The position numbers and the translations under genes are program-made. The notes under the pieces are model-generated. The model saw only the letters and a list, made by a program, of their open reading frames with translations. It made no database searches and was not told where the DNA came from. Positions 44,735-58,696 of a stretch of 64,000 nucleotides of DNA are shown piece by piece. Each line of letters starts with the position of its first letter. The stretch's first letter is position 1. The DNA comes from Lepus europaeus (Eukaryota; Chordata; Mammalia; Lagomorpha; Leporidae): NCBI RefSeq assembly GCF_033115175.1, contig NC_084850.1, positions 20,553,218 to 20,617,217 on the forward strand, written 5' to 3'.

Positions 44735-45015
44735 GCAGGTATTTGGCCTAGTAGTGAAGATGCCAGTATATTGCAACAAAACGTCTGGGTCTGAGTTCCA
44801 ACTCCAGCTCTTGATTCCAGCTTCCTGCCAAGACAGATTCTGAGAGGAAGCTGGATGGATCACGTAATTAGGTTCTTGTGGGACACATGGGAGACCTAAA
44901 GTGAGTTCCAGCTCCCAGCTTCATCATGACTTAGTCCCAATAACTTCAGGCTTTTGGGAAGAGAACCAACAAAGGGGATCTCTCCGTCTCTCAAACAGAT
45001 AAAATAGATTAAAAA
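44735..45015 (+). mobile_element. Old CSINE
   Basis: Diverged head (GGTATTTGGCCTAGTAGTG), TGGGACACATGGGAGACC and a tail of AGATAAAATAGATTAAAAA. Confidence 0.65.
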
Positions 45016-45019
45016 TAGC

Positions 45020-46450
45020 ACCCACATCCCCATTGTCTATCCTCCCTGGGAATGATGTCAGGGTAGAGGATCACCTGCAAAATGAGCTCTGAAGCTAACC
45101 TGTATGTATTATAATGGGCTGGGTGCTTTGTGAAGGGTACCTGTTGCTGACCCATTTGGGGGGGGACTTCACTAAATTCCGTGAGTGGCAGTAACTGTTG
45201 GCTCCATCAATACAGTGCTTCTTTGAATTTCTCAGTATTTCCAAGAGTGGTACAAAAGCATTTATCCAGGATGCTAACCAACATGAGCTCACCAGAGAGT
45301 GGGGCTCTCTTGAGGAAACAGAATTCCACTTTTTAGTTCCTAGGACACAGTCTCACATAAATCTGCAGTAGTCGTGGGGCAGTCATAGTCTTTAAGCCTC
45401 TGAGAATATAGTGGTGTATTTTCTCCAAGGCCACTTCTTCCTCTTGGCTTAAAACTCTCATTCTTTTTAGTGGGCATCTCTGTAGTCACCTATTTGCATT
45501 TTCATTTAGAGTTTATTAATTTGAGTATGCACCAACTAGAATATATACTGTCCACAAAAATTCTGCCTCTAGCCATCACCTCCCCTTCTTTTACAGACAT
45601 TTTACTCTGAGAGTCTCTAGTATATTTTGGTTCTGTTCCTAATAAGCATTGTATCTAGTAGAATTGGGACACTAGTGTATTGTTTAACATTAACTAGAAA
45701 AGAGCACATCCAGAAAGGCCATGCCAGAATACCAAACTCTGACCATCAGTAAACCAGCTTGCAATGAAAGAAAACACATTAAGAATGCTTAGAAGTTGCA
45801 CAAACAATGAATGTTTATTTTCCAAATAACTGGCTAAAAGATAAATGAAGGTTACAAACGTTTGTGGGACATACATGGTCAATCCCTGAGCTCGGCAGGC
45901 TCACACAAGTTTCAGTTCATCTTCAGAGTAACCTTGAGGACTGTGTATTATTGTCCCTATTCTACAAATATAAAAACAGCTTCAGAAACGTCTCTTGGTA
46001 GAAAAAATCTGAAAACATCTATTCCAAAAAAGTAAACATTGACCATTTCTGGGTAATTTGATATCAAAGGCAATTTATTTAACGTTTACATTTAATATAA
46101 CACATATCATTTTTATTAAAATTGAAATTTTATGAAATATGAAACAGTAGCTTTGGCTGACCTCATAAACCAGGGTGTGACACAGATATAAATCCATGTT
46201 TTCCAACTTTCATTGACATTGCATTGCCTTTGCTTGGGAGATAACTTAGAGCAAAATGGAGGGAAACCAACGTCAGAAAACAGTCTCTATCTGGCCTGGC
46301 TCTCACTGGGACTATTACTTGAAGCGGCATTCCTTATTCTGCTGTAAAACTTCTAGAAGTTCCTTCCTGGTACCAGATGTGCACCAAGGCTAACAAATCA
46401 CAGGGCTTTCCTTATGACTCTCAGTCTGTAAAATCTCTACACTGTCTTGA
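45020..46450. other. Unique AT-rich DNA downstream of ZNF75D-like gene
   Basis: No repeats or exons supported. It may include distal 3' untranslated sequence of the minus-strand zinc-finger gene. Confidence 0.35.
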
Positions 46451-46457
46451 AGAACAT

Positions 46458-46545
46458 TCAGGTATATTATATATATACAGGTATAATATAATATATAATA
46501 TAATGTATAATATATATCTATATCTATATATAGATATATACACAC
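46458..46545. repeat. AT-rich palindromic simple repeat
   Basis: TATATTATATATATAC, then ATAATATAATATAT and ATATCTATATATAGATATAT form self-complementary arms that could extrude as a cruciform. Confidence 0.85.
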
Positions 46546-46849
46546 ATTAAAGTACTCTTCCTGTTACAGTGTAAGGTGTCCTGAGCCACAGGCTTATTTC
46601 TTCATTGAGACAGAAGGATAGCCATTGAAGCTCTTCCTAATTTAGTCATTCTCTATGAGAGCCCTTCAGAGGAACTGAATATTCTTGTACTTCATCTGTC
46701 CTGAGACAGAACAAAGAATGACAGTGGGACTTGTTGCCAAGATATTATTTGCCAAATCCCTGATAACTACAGAATTTAGATCACTGAGGGTGGGGAAGCT
46801 CTGGGTAATCAAGTAATTGCGTAGAATCCTATAGTTATAGATAAGAGAG

Positions 46850-47431
46850 CTAGTCATCTATGTGGGTTTTCTGCTGTTTAATAAGGTGTGAATTCTGAAT
46901 GAGTCGTCTTCCACACTCATCACATTTAAAGGGCTTCTCCCCTGTATGAATTCTTTGATGTGTGTGTAGATTTGCTGTATGAATGAAGTCTTTCCCAAAC
47001 CATGAGCATTTATATGGCTTTATTTCTTGGTGTGATACGAGGTGCTTAACATCTGAATGCAATCTAAACCTATCACACTGCTGACCATTTATAGGGCTTC
47101 TCTTAAGTATGAATTCTCTGGTGCCTAATAAGTTCAGATCTAAATTTGAAGCTTTTCTCACACTTCTGACACTTAAAAAATTTCTCTTCTGTGTGGTCTG
47201 CCCTGTGATGCTTCATATATTTCACGCATGCCTGTTTATGAGTTACAGATATATTTCCCTCCTCTGGAAAGGCTGGATGATCCTTCTGGACTCTGTGAAG
47301 TTCTAGGCCTGTTGCTTTCTGGGAAGCTCCTCTTTTGGTCTTTTTTGATACTTTGCATCCTGGTGCTTGCATTTCTGATGCAGAAACAGATACAGGATGA
47401 TCATTCCCAATATAATTTTTGAGCTTTAACC
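46850..47431 (-). pseudogene. ZNF75D: ZNF75D-like last exon, damaged zinc fingers
   Basis: Acceptor TTCTGGCAG precedes GLKLKNYIGNDHP and SEMQAPGCKVSKKTK, the linker of ZNF75D. Finger 1 is intact ([19 protein letters not shown]). The expected HTGEKP linker reads HT-stop (TAA at 47103-47105). Finger 2 has an extra base. In the shifted frame, finger 3 has Phe for its second Cys (CSWFGKDF), and finger 4 ([12 protein letters not shown]) is nearly normal. The frame stops at 46850 where the human fifth finger would start. DNA binding is probably lost. Intact SCAN and KRAB exons upstream leave a shortened product possible. Confidence 0.85.
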
Positions 47432-47439
47432 CTGCCAGA

Positions 47440-48250
47440 ACAAACAGAAGAATAAGTCATCTGGTTCTCAGAGCAAGGAGATTACAGGAATGGAGTTAAA
47501 AAAAGACAATGATGATTGTTTTTAAAAGACACAGAAACAACACAGTGTGAACACAATGGTATACACCCATTTCTCCCTGACCCTCCCTGCTAGGCACAAC
47601 AATAAACCCATTAAACAATATAAGAAAGAAGCGAAAAAATAATTCTGAGAAATGCAAAGAAGAAGGTAAACTGGTTTTTGACCCTAGGACCTAGGGATTC
47701 TTACTACTCCAAATACAATCCAGCTCTTGGATTTTTGAACCCTCAACCTAGGTAGGCATACCCATTCCCCAAAATGAATGGGAAAACATCTGACAACAGC
47801 AGGCAAATCAAACATAACTAGCAAACAGAATCAGCCTGCAATCCTGCCGATAAAACTGACAGCAGAATTACACGTCCTCCATACTGGGCTGGAGACACTC
47901 ACAGTCCCAGTTGAGAGATACCAAAGTACAAGTAGAACTGGCAGGAGAAACATGTTGAGGTGAATGGAATGGAAGCCTCTTAAATACTAGAGATGGGAGA
48001 CTTCTTCCTTTCAATAGGAGATACTCAAGTGAGCAACAGAACCAGCAAGCAGGACCCAGCCACAACACACAGCCTAGGCTAGGAAGCCCAACAGATCTGA
48101 GCTTCTCCTTCCTTACTGAGAATCATCCTTGTCTAGGAAAATGACCTCCATATCTTCAGGTAGTACCAGCACAGATCCAGATAAATCAAGGAAGTCAAAA
48201 CAGCATTCTGAAAATCAAATTGTCATAGGAAGCCTAGCCCACGAAAGTGG
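47440..48250. other. Intron of the ZNF75D-like gene, nothing recognised
   Basis: The large intron between KRAB and finger exons begins here in plus coordinates. No repeat could be named in this part. Confidence 0.4.
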
Positions 48251-49044
48251 GAAAGCACCTGCAGGCTAAACTACAACAAAATAAAAATATTTAAGTAGGA
48301 CCCAGCTTCTCCTAATGTAATAGACAAAATGATCAGGGTACAATAAAAAAATCATTCATCAGACCAAGAGAAAATGAAAACCGTAACTTGAGTGAAGAAA
48401 GGAAATCACATAAAAATGTAATGAAACTAAAAATCAAAAACAAAGGCAATAGAAAAAAACGAAAACCTAAAAACCTCTGGAAATCAAACAGTATACTTCT
48501 GAGTAGTGCATGGTACAAAAAGTCTCAAAGGAAATTTAAAAATACATGGAGTTGAGGGAAAATAAAAGTAAAATATATCAGCATGTATGGAATGCATTAA
48601 AATGCTCAGAGGAAAATTTATAGTTCTAAATGTTTACACTAGAAAAGGGAAAAGGTCGCAATTAGTAGTTAAGTTCTTTCTTCAAGAAACTGGAAAAAAA
48701 TAAAAGCAACAGGAACAAAGCTGGTAGGAAGGGAGAAACAACAGAAAAGAGTACAAAAATCATAATCAAACACCAATCTTGTTAAAAAGTTACAAAATTG
48801 CTAAGCCTTTATCAGTACTGACAAAACCAGAGAAAACATTAAGCACCAATGTGACAAAGGAAATAGGGTATATCACTACACATTCTACAGCAAGTAGGAA
48901 GTAATGAGAGACTACGATGAGCTTTATGTCATGACTATTTTTCAAGGAGGTATGGACTAGTTCCTTAAAAATCATAAACGACCAGAATTCCATCTATATG
49001 ACAGAAATAACAGCACTATGGCCATTAAAGAAAGTCATTTCTGC

Positions 49045-49350
49045 CTGAGGCATTGGGCACAGTGGTTAAGATGCCACATGACACGTTCATAAGCTGTATC
49101 AAAATGCCTGAGACTGAATCACAGCTCCACTTTCTATTCCAGTTTCCTGCCTTGAGGGCAACAGATTATGGCTCAAAAACTTGCATCCGTGCCACATATA
49201 TGGGAGATCCAGATTGTGTTCCAGATTTTTGGCTTTATCCTGGTATAACCCTGATGGTTGCAGGAATTTGAGGAATGAACCAGTAGGTCTAAGATCTCTG
49301 TCTCAGTCTGCCTCTCAAATAAATAATCATAAATAAAGAATTTTTAAGAA
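49045..49350 (+). mobile_element. Old CSINE
   Basis: GAGGCATTGGGCACAGTGG head to TCTCAAATAAATAATCATAA tail, strongly diverged. Confidence 0.75.
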
Positions 49351-49483
49351 GAAAGTGAATTAATAATTTAAAAAGTCTCAAAAAAGTCTCCAGGTCCAGA
49401 GGGTGTCAGTGGAGGTGTCTAGCAAATAGTTAAAGAATTAACAGCAACTTGTGCAATCTATTTCAGAAAAGAGAAGAAATACT

Positions 49484-49826
49484 GGGGTTGGTGGTGTGGC
49501 ACAGCAGGTTAAAGCCCTGGCCTGCAGCGCCAGCATCTCATTTGGGCACCAGTTTGATTCTTGGCTGCTCCACTTCTGATTCAGCTCCCTGTTAATGTGC
49601 CTGGAAAAGTAGGGGAGGATGGCCCAAGTGCTTGGGCTCCTGCACCTACATTGGAGACCCGGAAGAGGCTCCTGGCTCCTGGATTTGGATCAGATCAGCT
49701 CCAGCCACTGCGGCCATTTGGGGAGTGAACCAGTGAATGGAAGACCTATCTCTGTCTCTGTCTCTACCTCTCTCTGTAACTCTGACTTTCAAATAAATGA
49801 AGTAAATCTTTAAAAAAAAGAAGAAA
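49484..49826 (+). mobile_element. CSINE
   Basis: GGGGTTGGTGGTGTGGCAC head and a TTTCAAATAAATGAAGTAAA tail. Confidence 0.9.
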
Positions 49827-51101
49827 AAATACCACCCATATCATTTTATAAGGCCAGTAGTTTCCTGTTAGCAAAACCCCACAAAGATAGTACTAAAGAA
49901 GAAAATTAAAGATTAACATCTTCCTTACATTTCATTGCAAAAATTATCAATTAAATGTTGGAAAATTGAATGTAACAATGTGTAAAAAGGATTACATATT
50001 ATGATCCAATAGGATTTATTGCTGGTGGGCAATGGTGGATACATATTAGAAAATAAATCAACATAACTTATCACATCAACAAACTAAATGAGACATAGCA
50101 TATGTTTCTATTAACTGAAACACAAAAAGTGTCTTACAAAATCTCATATCCATTCATGATAAAACTAATTCTCAAGTTAAGAATTATATAAACCTAAGAA
50201 AGAACTTCAACAACAAATGCAGTGCTAACATCATCTGTAATTGTGAAAAACTGAAGGCATTTGGGAAAATTTGGGAATAAGGCAAGGAGTCTTCTTTTAC
50301 CATTCATATTAAGCCTAATGCAAACAAAACAAATAAAAGGCACCATAGATAGAAATTGTAGATTCCTACAATAACATTCCCAAGGAATCTATAAAAAAAA
50401 CCTCTTAGAACTAAAAAGTGAGTATAGTATATGGTCACAGCATACAAAATCAAAACACAAAATCAATGATATTCCTGTACAAAACAAGAACATGCAGAAA
50501 CCCAAATGAAAAAATTACAATTTGCAATTGTTCCAGTGAAAACAAGCTTATGAAAATACCAGGATATGTGCTTATCTAGACACTGAAAATTAGAGAAAAC
50601 TGATAAAACAAATGCAAATAAAGATGACCTAAATAGAGACATATTGTGTTCATTAATTGGAAGAATCAACAAAATAAAGTCATCAGTTCTCCTCAAACTG
50701 ATACGTAGGTTTAATCTGATTTCTGAAAAAGTTTCAACAGAGTTTATTGTTTTTTTTTCAGCAGATATTAGCATTTATTATACAAATAAATTAAGAATCA
50801 CTGTACATGTAAACAGATTAAAATCCTCAGTTAAAAGATTATATACAATTAGGTACAAAAGAAACAACTGCACATATCAGCACAGTAAAACTGAAAAGAG
50901 AGCAACAGTCAAATTAATCACTTACTGAACTAAATGGAAACTGGTGTAGCTATGCTGCTAACATAAATAATTTCAAAACAAAAAAAGATAAGGAATGTTG
51001 TTATATAATGACCCAAGAACATTAAAAAGATGTAAAAATGCTGAGCCCATACATACTCAACAACATACCCTCAAACTAAACAATATAAAAAACAGAATAG
51101 G

Positions 51102-51418
51102 GCCAGCGCCAAGGCTCACTAGGCTAATCCTCCACCTGCGGCGCCGGCACCCCGGGTTTCAGTCCCGGTCGGGGCGCCGGATTCTGTCCCAGTTGCTCCT
51201 CTTCCAGTCCAGCTCTCTGCTGTGGCCCGGGAAGGCAGCGGAGGATGGCCCAGGTCCTTGGGCCCTGCACCCGCATGGGAGACCAGGAGGAAGCACCTGG
51301 CTCCTGGCTTCAGATCAGCGTGGTGCGTGGCCGCAATGCGCTGGCTGTAGCGGCCACTTAGGGGGTGAACCAATGGAAAAAGGACGACCTTTCTCTCTGT
51401 CTCTCTCTCACTAACTCT
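51102..51418 (+). mobile_element. CSINE, tail missing
   Basis: GGGCCAGCGCCAAGGCTCAC head. It ends at CTCTCACTAACTCTCA and runs straight into L1 text with no A tail. Confidence 0.9.
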
Positions 51419-51522
51419 CAACAGTTTATTGTAAACAAAGATGAGCTTACCATAAAATTTACATGGGAAGGTGCATGTCTGGGAATAGCTGAAAAAAAAT
51501 ATTTTTTTAAAAAAATCATTTA

Positions 51523-51875
51523 GGGCCTGCACCGTGGCTCACTTGGCTAATCTTCCGCCTGCAGCGCCGGCACCCTGGGTTATAGTCCTGATTGGGGCTC
51601 CAGATTCTGTCCCAGTTGCTCCTCTTCCAGTCCAGCTCTCTGCTGTGGCCCGGGAAGGCAGCAGAGGATGGCCTAAGTCCTTGGGCCCTGCACCCGCATG
51701 GGAGACCAGGAGGAAGCACCTGGCTCCTGGCTTTGGATCAGTGCAGCCAACTGGGGGGGGGGTGAACCAACGGAAAAAGGAAGACCTTTCTCTTTGTCTC
51801 TCTCTCTAACTCTGTCAAAAAATCATTTACTTTATTTATTTGAAAGGCAGGGAAGTGGAGAGGGACATAGCTGAC
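51523..51875 (+). mobile_element. CSINE plus adjacent inverted tail fragment
   Basis: Head GGGCCTGCACCGTGG to about 51820. It has a deletion in its second half around AGCCAACTGGGG. An inverted C-repeat tail piece (TTTATTTATTTGAAAGGCAG) follows at 51830-51875. Confidence 0.85.
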
Positions 51876-52454
51876 AAAGCATGAGAATCTAGAATATAAG
51901 TTGAAAAACAATCCAGTTAAAATATAGGCAAAAGATACTTCAATGAAGAAGAGATAGATGGCTGGTAAATGCATGAAAAGATGTAAAACATTATCAGCCA
52001 TTTGCAAATGCAAATTAAACCAACAATGAGATATCAGAATGCTAACACTAAAAACGCAGACACTAAACATCGACAAGCATGTGGAGAAACTAGATCTCAC
52101 ATACATTGCTGGTGGGAATGCAAGATAGTACAGCCACTCTGGAAAACCGTTCGAGTTTCTAATAAAGTCAAATATTTCATTACCATACTAATGAGCAATT
52201 GCACCCTTGAGACATTTAACCCAGAGAAATGAAAATTTCTCTTGACATAAAAACATGTACATGAATATTAATGGCAGCTTTATTCATAGTAGCTAAAACC
52301 TGTAGACAGCAAAGACATTCCTTAACAGGAAGTGCTGAAACAGTGGTGTATCAACTCCATGGATTGCTAAACAGCAAAAAATGGGAACTTGACATAGCCA
52401 ACAGTTTATTCAAATGTCCAGAGGAATTATTTTGAGTGAAAACAGTTAATCCCG

Positions 52455-52995
52455 AACAACTAAATATACATATATGCATATATATTATGATTCCATTCAC
52501 ATAACATCTTTCAAATGGCAAAAGTTTAGTGACTGGTGTTGGTTAGCGGAGATGTGGGGAAGTGTGTAAGTTACCTTCTGTGGGCAACAGAAGGATCCTT
52601 GTATTAATGGAAGTGTCCAGTATTCTGAATATGGTGGTAAATACAAAAACTTACAAGTGATAAAACTGTACAGTACTAATACACACACACACAGAAAGAG
52701 AGACAGAGAGAGACAGAGAGACAGAGACAGACAGAGACAGAGACAGAGAAAGAGAAATAAAAATTGGGGCTATCAGAATAAGATCAGGAGTTTGTACCAA
52801 TCTCAATACCTTGTGATATCATGCTATTTTTGCAATAGTTATCATGGTGAGAAACAGTAAAATGTACATTTTATTTGTACTAAATTTGTATTACATTTTA
52901 AATCTGCATATTGAATCTAAAATCTCAGTAAAAATTTCAATTAAAAATACAGTGCACCATCTTAAAATGTTAAGTCCCTGTAATGATTCATGTTT
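52455..52995. other. Intronic AT-rich DNA with (CA)n(GACA)n repeat
   Basis: A compound repeat at 52680-52760 starts (AC)7 and passes into AGAGACAGAG units. The rest is unremarkable. Confidence 0.75.
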
Positions 52996-52998
52996 GAG

Positions 52999-53320
52999 GG
53001 GCCAGCGCCATGGAACAGTAGGTTAATCCTCCGTCTGTGGTGCTGGCATCCCATATGGGCACCAGTTGCTCCTCTTCCAATCCAGCTCTCTGCTATGGCC
53101 TGGGAAAGCAGGAGAATATTGCCCAAGTCCTTGAGCCCCTGCACCCACATGGGAGACTGGGAAGAAGTACCTGGCTCCTGGCTTCAGATCAGCACAGCTC
53201 TGGCCATTGCAGCCATTTGGGGAGTGAACCAACAGAAGGAAGACATTTCTCTCTGTCTCTCCCTCTCACTGTCTGTAACTCTACCTCTCAAGTAAATAAA
53301 TAAATTCTTTTAAAAAAGAT
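52999..53320 (+). mobile_element. CSINE
   Basis: GGGGCCAGCGCCATGGAAC head and CTCAAGTAAATAAATAAA tail. Confidence 0.9.
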
Positions 53321-53566
53321 TCCTGTTTGAAAAACTTCTTCTCTTCCAATAATTATACTTATCTATAAGACACTGTATAAGATTTTCCTTGAAATCCTGG
53401 GAACTTTGAATCTATGATTCTTCTCTTTGCTCTAAATACATTACTTTCAGTTTAGGGTGCAATGATAATGATCTGGGAATACAACCTTGAGGGCACAGGA
53501 TGCCATCTTAATTTCAGAATATTTTCCAAATATTCCAATGGGCAAAATGTTGTATCTGTTATCTTC

Positions 53567-53632
53567 TTTTTTTTAAGATTTTTATTTGTTTATTTGACAG
53601 GTAGAGTTACAGACAGTGAGAGAGAGAGGTAT
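53567..53632 (-). mobile_element. CSINE tail fragment, inverted
   Basis: TTTTTTTTAAGATTTTTATT and GACAGGTAGAGTTACAGACA: about 65 bases of a 5'-truncated copy. Confidence 0.85.
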
Positions 53633-53821
53633 CTGCTATCTTCTTAATAGTCTTTTGTGGATAGACACACAAAAAGAAAGCTTAAAAAAGAACCTAAGAA
53701 AACAATATGGGAAGTGGGAATCCAATGCTACTGAAGTATATTGGTTAGAGTTTAGAGTAGCTTAGGCTAGGATAGTGAGCGTGGAAGAGGTTGAGATGTG
53801 TATGGATTCAGGATATAGTTT

Positions 53822-54166
53822 TTTTTTTTTTTTGAAGATTTTTTAATTTTTATTTGAAAGTCAGAGTTACACACAGAGAGAAGGAGAGGCAGAGAGAGAG
53901 AGGTCTTCGATTTGCTGGTTCACTCCCAATTTCCGCAATGGCTGGAGCTGTGCCAATCCGAAGCCAGGAGACAGGAGCTTCTTCCGGGTCTCCCACGTGG
54001 GTGCAGGGGCCCAAGGACTTGGGCCGTCTTCTACTGCTTTTCCAGGCCATAACAGAGAGCTGGATCAGAAGTGGAGCAGCAGGGACTCAAACCGGCATCC
54101 AGATGGGATGCCAGTACTGCAGGTGGTGGCTTTACCCTTTATGTCACAGCACCAGTCCCAAGATAT
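53822..54166 (-). mobile_element. CSINE, inverted
   Basis: T-run, GAAAGTCAGAGTTACACAC, then GGGTCTCCCACGTGGGTGC, and an end near GTCACAGCACCAGTCCC. Confidence 0.9.
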
Positions 54167-54169
54167 AGT

Positions 54170-55219
<1,050 letters not shown>

Positions 55220-55224
55220 CTAAA

Positions 55225-56540
55225 GAAGAGAATGGCTTTTAATTCAGTAATTGCCACTACAGAAGCAGTAGAGCAGGTGCTAAGGAATTAAATAGTTCAA
55301 TATTTTGTGGGAAAGAAGGTGAAATGGCAGAAAGCAAGGAGCCAAGAACACGAGTAAACAGTCTAAGAGGTGCCAAATTCCCATTCCCAATACACCAAGT
55401 CAAGCCCTGAGAACATCTGGAGTTAACACACCTCAGAGATCCCATAGAGCATCATGGGTTGTAGGTGGCAGGGAAAATCAGAGGCAAAACCAAAGCGCCC
55501 AAAAAAGCTGGAAAAGGCAAGATGAGCTCAGATGCCATATTCCAGTCTCTGATGCTTTTAAGACAGACAATACTAAAATCAGTGGAGTATGCACCGCTGT
55601 GGGTAGAAACAGCCAGAAACAATTTCTCTCTTCTTTATGAACAAGAATTCTGAGCTGATGGGTCACCTGGACAAGCATGTGTGTGTGCCTACTAACTGAC
55701 CACCTCACTGTAGAACCAAATATCTACTAGTCATAGAACCAGTTCCATCTGCTATTTCCCCAGATTTCATGAGTGAAATTAATGAGATGAAATATATCAA
55801 TATAATAAATATCATAAAATCAGTTGTTCACCAAGCTAGGCAAGAATTACAGGTATCTGAAAAAGAAGGTCTCAGGTCTTTCATTGTAGAGGAGGTGTGG
55901 TAGATGGTTGCTTTTTTGCATTTTAGTCCTGCTGCACAATTTTCTTTATATTTTGCCACTGATAGTCCATTTCTGACCCTAATTGAACTTATGTGATGAA
56001 GTTGTCCCCGTGTATTCATTCCCTCATCTCTCATCTCAAGTTTTTGAGGAGCAGAATCCATGGTATGAATGTCAGGATTATGTAGTTTGGTCGTTTTTGA
56101 GCCTTAGGTCAATTCTCACCTGCTGAACTCCAGCTTGGGAGAAACCACAACTGTGGTATGGCTGGGTACGTGAAAAATCCCCAAAATATTCTAAATGAAC
56201 CAATGGCTATTAGAGCACCATATAGAAGAGAATTATGAAGTTCCTTGCCTCTTTGATGTACAAATTGGTTTTCTTAGTGAGTATTGCAGTCCAGCTATTC
56301 TTGCAGTACCTAATATGTATTCCATCATTCTTTCTAGAATCCATCTATTGATTGTGGCTATGCTGTCTTCCATTTGAAGCTTAAGGTACCTATTGTTGCC
56401 CCAAGAGCACCATCTCCTTTCAGAGATCATGGGCTGTAACCTAGATAATCCCCCCTCATTAGCATAGAATTTACTTTTGTTGTAGGGTGGTGGCAGAGGG
56501 AGGAACAAGAGTAGAGCTCAGATCTCAGAAGTTGGCTTTG
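55225..56540. other. Intron between KRAB and SCAN exons
   Basis: No exon supported. I looked for the linker exon found between SCAN and KRAB in human ZNF75D and did not see it anywhere in 55220-57800. Confidence 0.4.
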
Positions 56541-56547
56541 TATTAAA

Positions 56548-56800
56548 ACGGCGAGGTAGGATGCCTGTATCCCAGTTCAGAGTATATGGGTTTAATACCT
56601 GGTTCCACTCCTGTTCTAGCTTTCTGTAACTGCAGATCCTGGGAGGCTGCAGGTGATGTCTCAAGTAGTTGTGCCCTTGCCATCCATGTGACAGGTCTGG
56701 GTTGAGTTTGCATTTCCTTAGACTGGTCCAGCCTTGGCCATTGTTGGCAGTTGGGGGACAGAACATGTGGATGGGTGATATCTTTGTGTCTGTGTGTATG
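56548..56800 (+). mobile_element. Old CSINE
   Basis: Heavily diverged: GGTTTAATACCTGGTTCC in the B-box region and TTGGCCATTGTTGGCAGTTG near the end. Confidence 0.6.
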
Positions 56801-57806
56801 TGTTCATGAATGCAAATTTTGCTTTCACACAGTAAGTATTTTTTAAAGTGAAAATTTCTGTCCCTACTGCCAGCCTTCTAATCCACAGACCCCCAACAAT
56901 AGGCACACAATCATAGCTCAAGCATCCAACCAGGGTTGAGCAGGCTGTATGTTATCAGTCTGCCTTTACTATATTGAGTGCTTGCCTGGGATCCCTGCCA
57001 CATTGAATTGTACCTTCCAATTTTCTCTGATAACCCAGATTATCCAATCCTTCATAGCCAGGGGAGGATTTCAAGGGGGAAAGAGGAAGGAATGGAAGAA
57101 AAAATGAGGGAGAAGCAGCCACATGATTTGGTTGCAAGAAGATAGCCAGTGGGCCCTGCTGTGTACACTTCTCTCCCAAGGGCACACATCTTCTCACTCA
57201 CCAGAAAGGCCAAGGACAGATATCCAGAGGAGGGCAGTGGAGGGTCTTTCTTTGTAGCCCCGAGATGTGTGTTTCTGCCTCAGAGGACAAGACCCTCAGC
57301 ATCCTGACTCCCTACAGTTCACTGCAGGCGCTTTTCTTTTCCACTATCTTTGTTCGCCTCTTTTCTTTCCATTATTTGTTTTTCTCTATTGCCTCCACAG
57401 AGCTAACTTAACCCTTGACTGCTACCTTTTCTTCCCTTCAGTCTCTGGCAGGGCAGTCCAATATTTGAATCATTTCTTTTTTCCCAATTCTTTCTTGACT
57501 TTTAGTTCCTTTTCTGAGAACTGGTCTTGCCTCCTTGAGCATGAAAAGGCTAAGCCCACCACCTCTACTTCACCTTGACCCTAAAGATGACAAAATACAT
57601 TTTTCCCTACAACTAGAAAAATGTCTGCCACAAACTCTGAAAGCTGTGCCCTGACTCGTGCTGCATGTCTGTGACTTCAGGTCCTGGCTCGTGGTCTGAC
57701 AGGCACATCAGAAGAGAGATTTCCACTACATCCCCTGACAGTCCCCCAACCCGGACACACCCCTTCATCTTATTTCACCAGACACATAAGGATTCTTTCT
57801 GCTCAC

Positions 57807-58306
57807 CTCATTCTTTGTTTTAGCAGGTTCCCTGTGGAAGTACTGTGCCAGGGTCACAGCCTGCTTGAGGTTTTGAAGATGATGCTTCTGCAGCCAATCC
57901 TGAGTCTTCTGAGGCAGATAAGTCAGAAACCGCTCTAGTACCAGCAGTTCCATGATCTGCTCTTTCGAGTGGATCTCTGGCTGCAGCCACTGACGACATA
58001 GTTCCTGAACACGGCTGGCAGCCTCGAATGCTCCAGGTACTTCATCAAAACGGAAGCCCTGCAAGTGCTTGAGAGCTTTCTCAGGACCAATATTCTCTCT
58101 TTGTGGGCTGTATTTCTCACTCTTGCTGGAAACCTCTTTCATGGATCCCTTAAAGTCCCAGTTCACAATCCTCACTGTGGAGTACAAGTAAGCATCTGCC
58201 TTCAGCTCCCTCCTCATCTTCTCTAGGGATGGTTTTACTCCAGGGTGTGATCCCGACATCCCCTGGTGCCACTGTTCCCAATGAAAGATTCTTTTTTCCA
58301 AAGGCA
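57807..58306 (-). CDS. ZNF75D: ZNF75D-like SCAN exon
   Basis: Acceptor TTCTCTCCCTCAG and donor GTGAGC bound a 500-bp exon. The likely start ATG (58215-58217, MRRELKADAY) matches the position of the human start. Upstream open codons may be 5' untranslated sequence. Then come ENIGPEKALKHLQGFRFDEV and the SCAN domain: VQELCRQWLQPEIHSKEQI, then MELLVLERFLTYLPQKTQDW and HHLQNLKQAVTLAQYF. SCAN domains mediate dimer formation between zinc-finger proteins. From the ATG, 411 bases end in phase 0, so it can splice in frame to the KRAB exon. It ends KNE, as in ZNF75D. No damage is seen. Confidence 0.9.
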
Positions 58307-58343
58307 CTGAGGGAGAGAAGGAAAGAAAAAATCATGTCAAAAT

Positions 58344-58696
58344 GAATGACGGTGGTAGGCGCCGCGGCTCAATAGGCTAATCCTCCACCTTGCAGCGCTG
58401 GAACACCAGGTTCTAGTCCCGGTTGGGGCTCCGGATTCTGTCCCCGTTGCCCTTCTTCCAGGCCAGCTCTCTGCTGTGGCCCAGGAATGCAGTGGAGGAT
58501 GGCCCAAGTGCTTGGGCCCTGCACCCCATGGGAGACCAGGAGAAGCACCTGGCTCCTGCCTTTGGATCAGCGCGCTGTGCTGGCCGCAGCAGCCATTGGA
58601 GGGTGAACCAACGGCAAAGGAAGACCTTTCTCTCTGTCTCTCTCTCTCACTGTCTACTCTGCCTGTCCAAAAAAAAAAAAAAAAAAGAATGACGGT
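58344..58696 (+). mobile_element. Young CSINE with target duplication
   Basis: Body at 58354-58686 (GGTAGGCGCCGCGG head and an A tail). GAATGACGGT flanks it at 58344-58353 and 58687-58696. It sits about 40 bp upstream of the SCAN exon acceptor, outside the splice signals. Confidence 0.95.

Larger units (their letters stand above)
48250..52450 (+). mobile_element. Old L1, ORF2 region, broken by SINEs
   Basis: Sense ORF2 text appears at 48340-49030, 49830-51100, 51420-51520 and 51880-52450 (for example TTAATTGGAAGAATCAACAA, ATGTGGAGAAACTAGATC and GGCAGCTTTATTCATAGTAG). C repeats at 49045, 49484, 51102 and 51523 interrupt it. It lies in the big intron of the ZNF75D-like gene, antisense to it. 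Confidence 0.85.
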
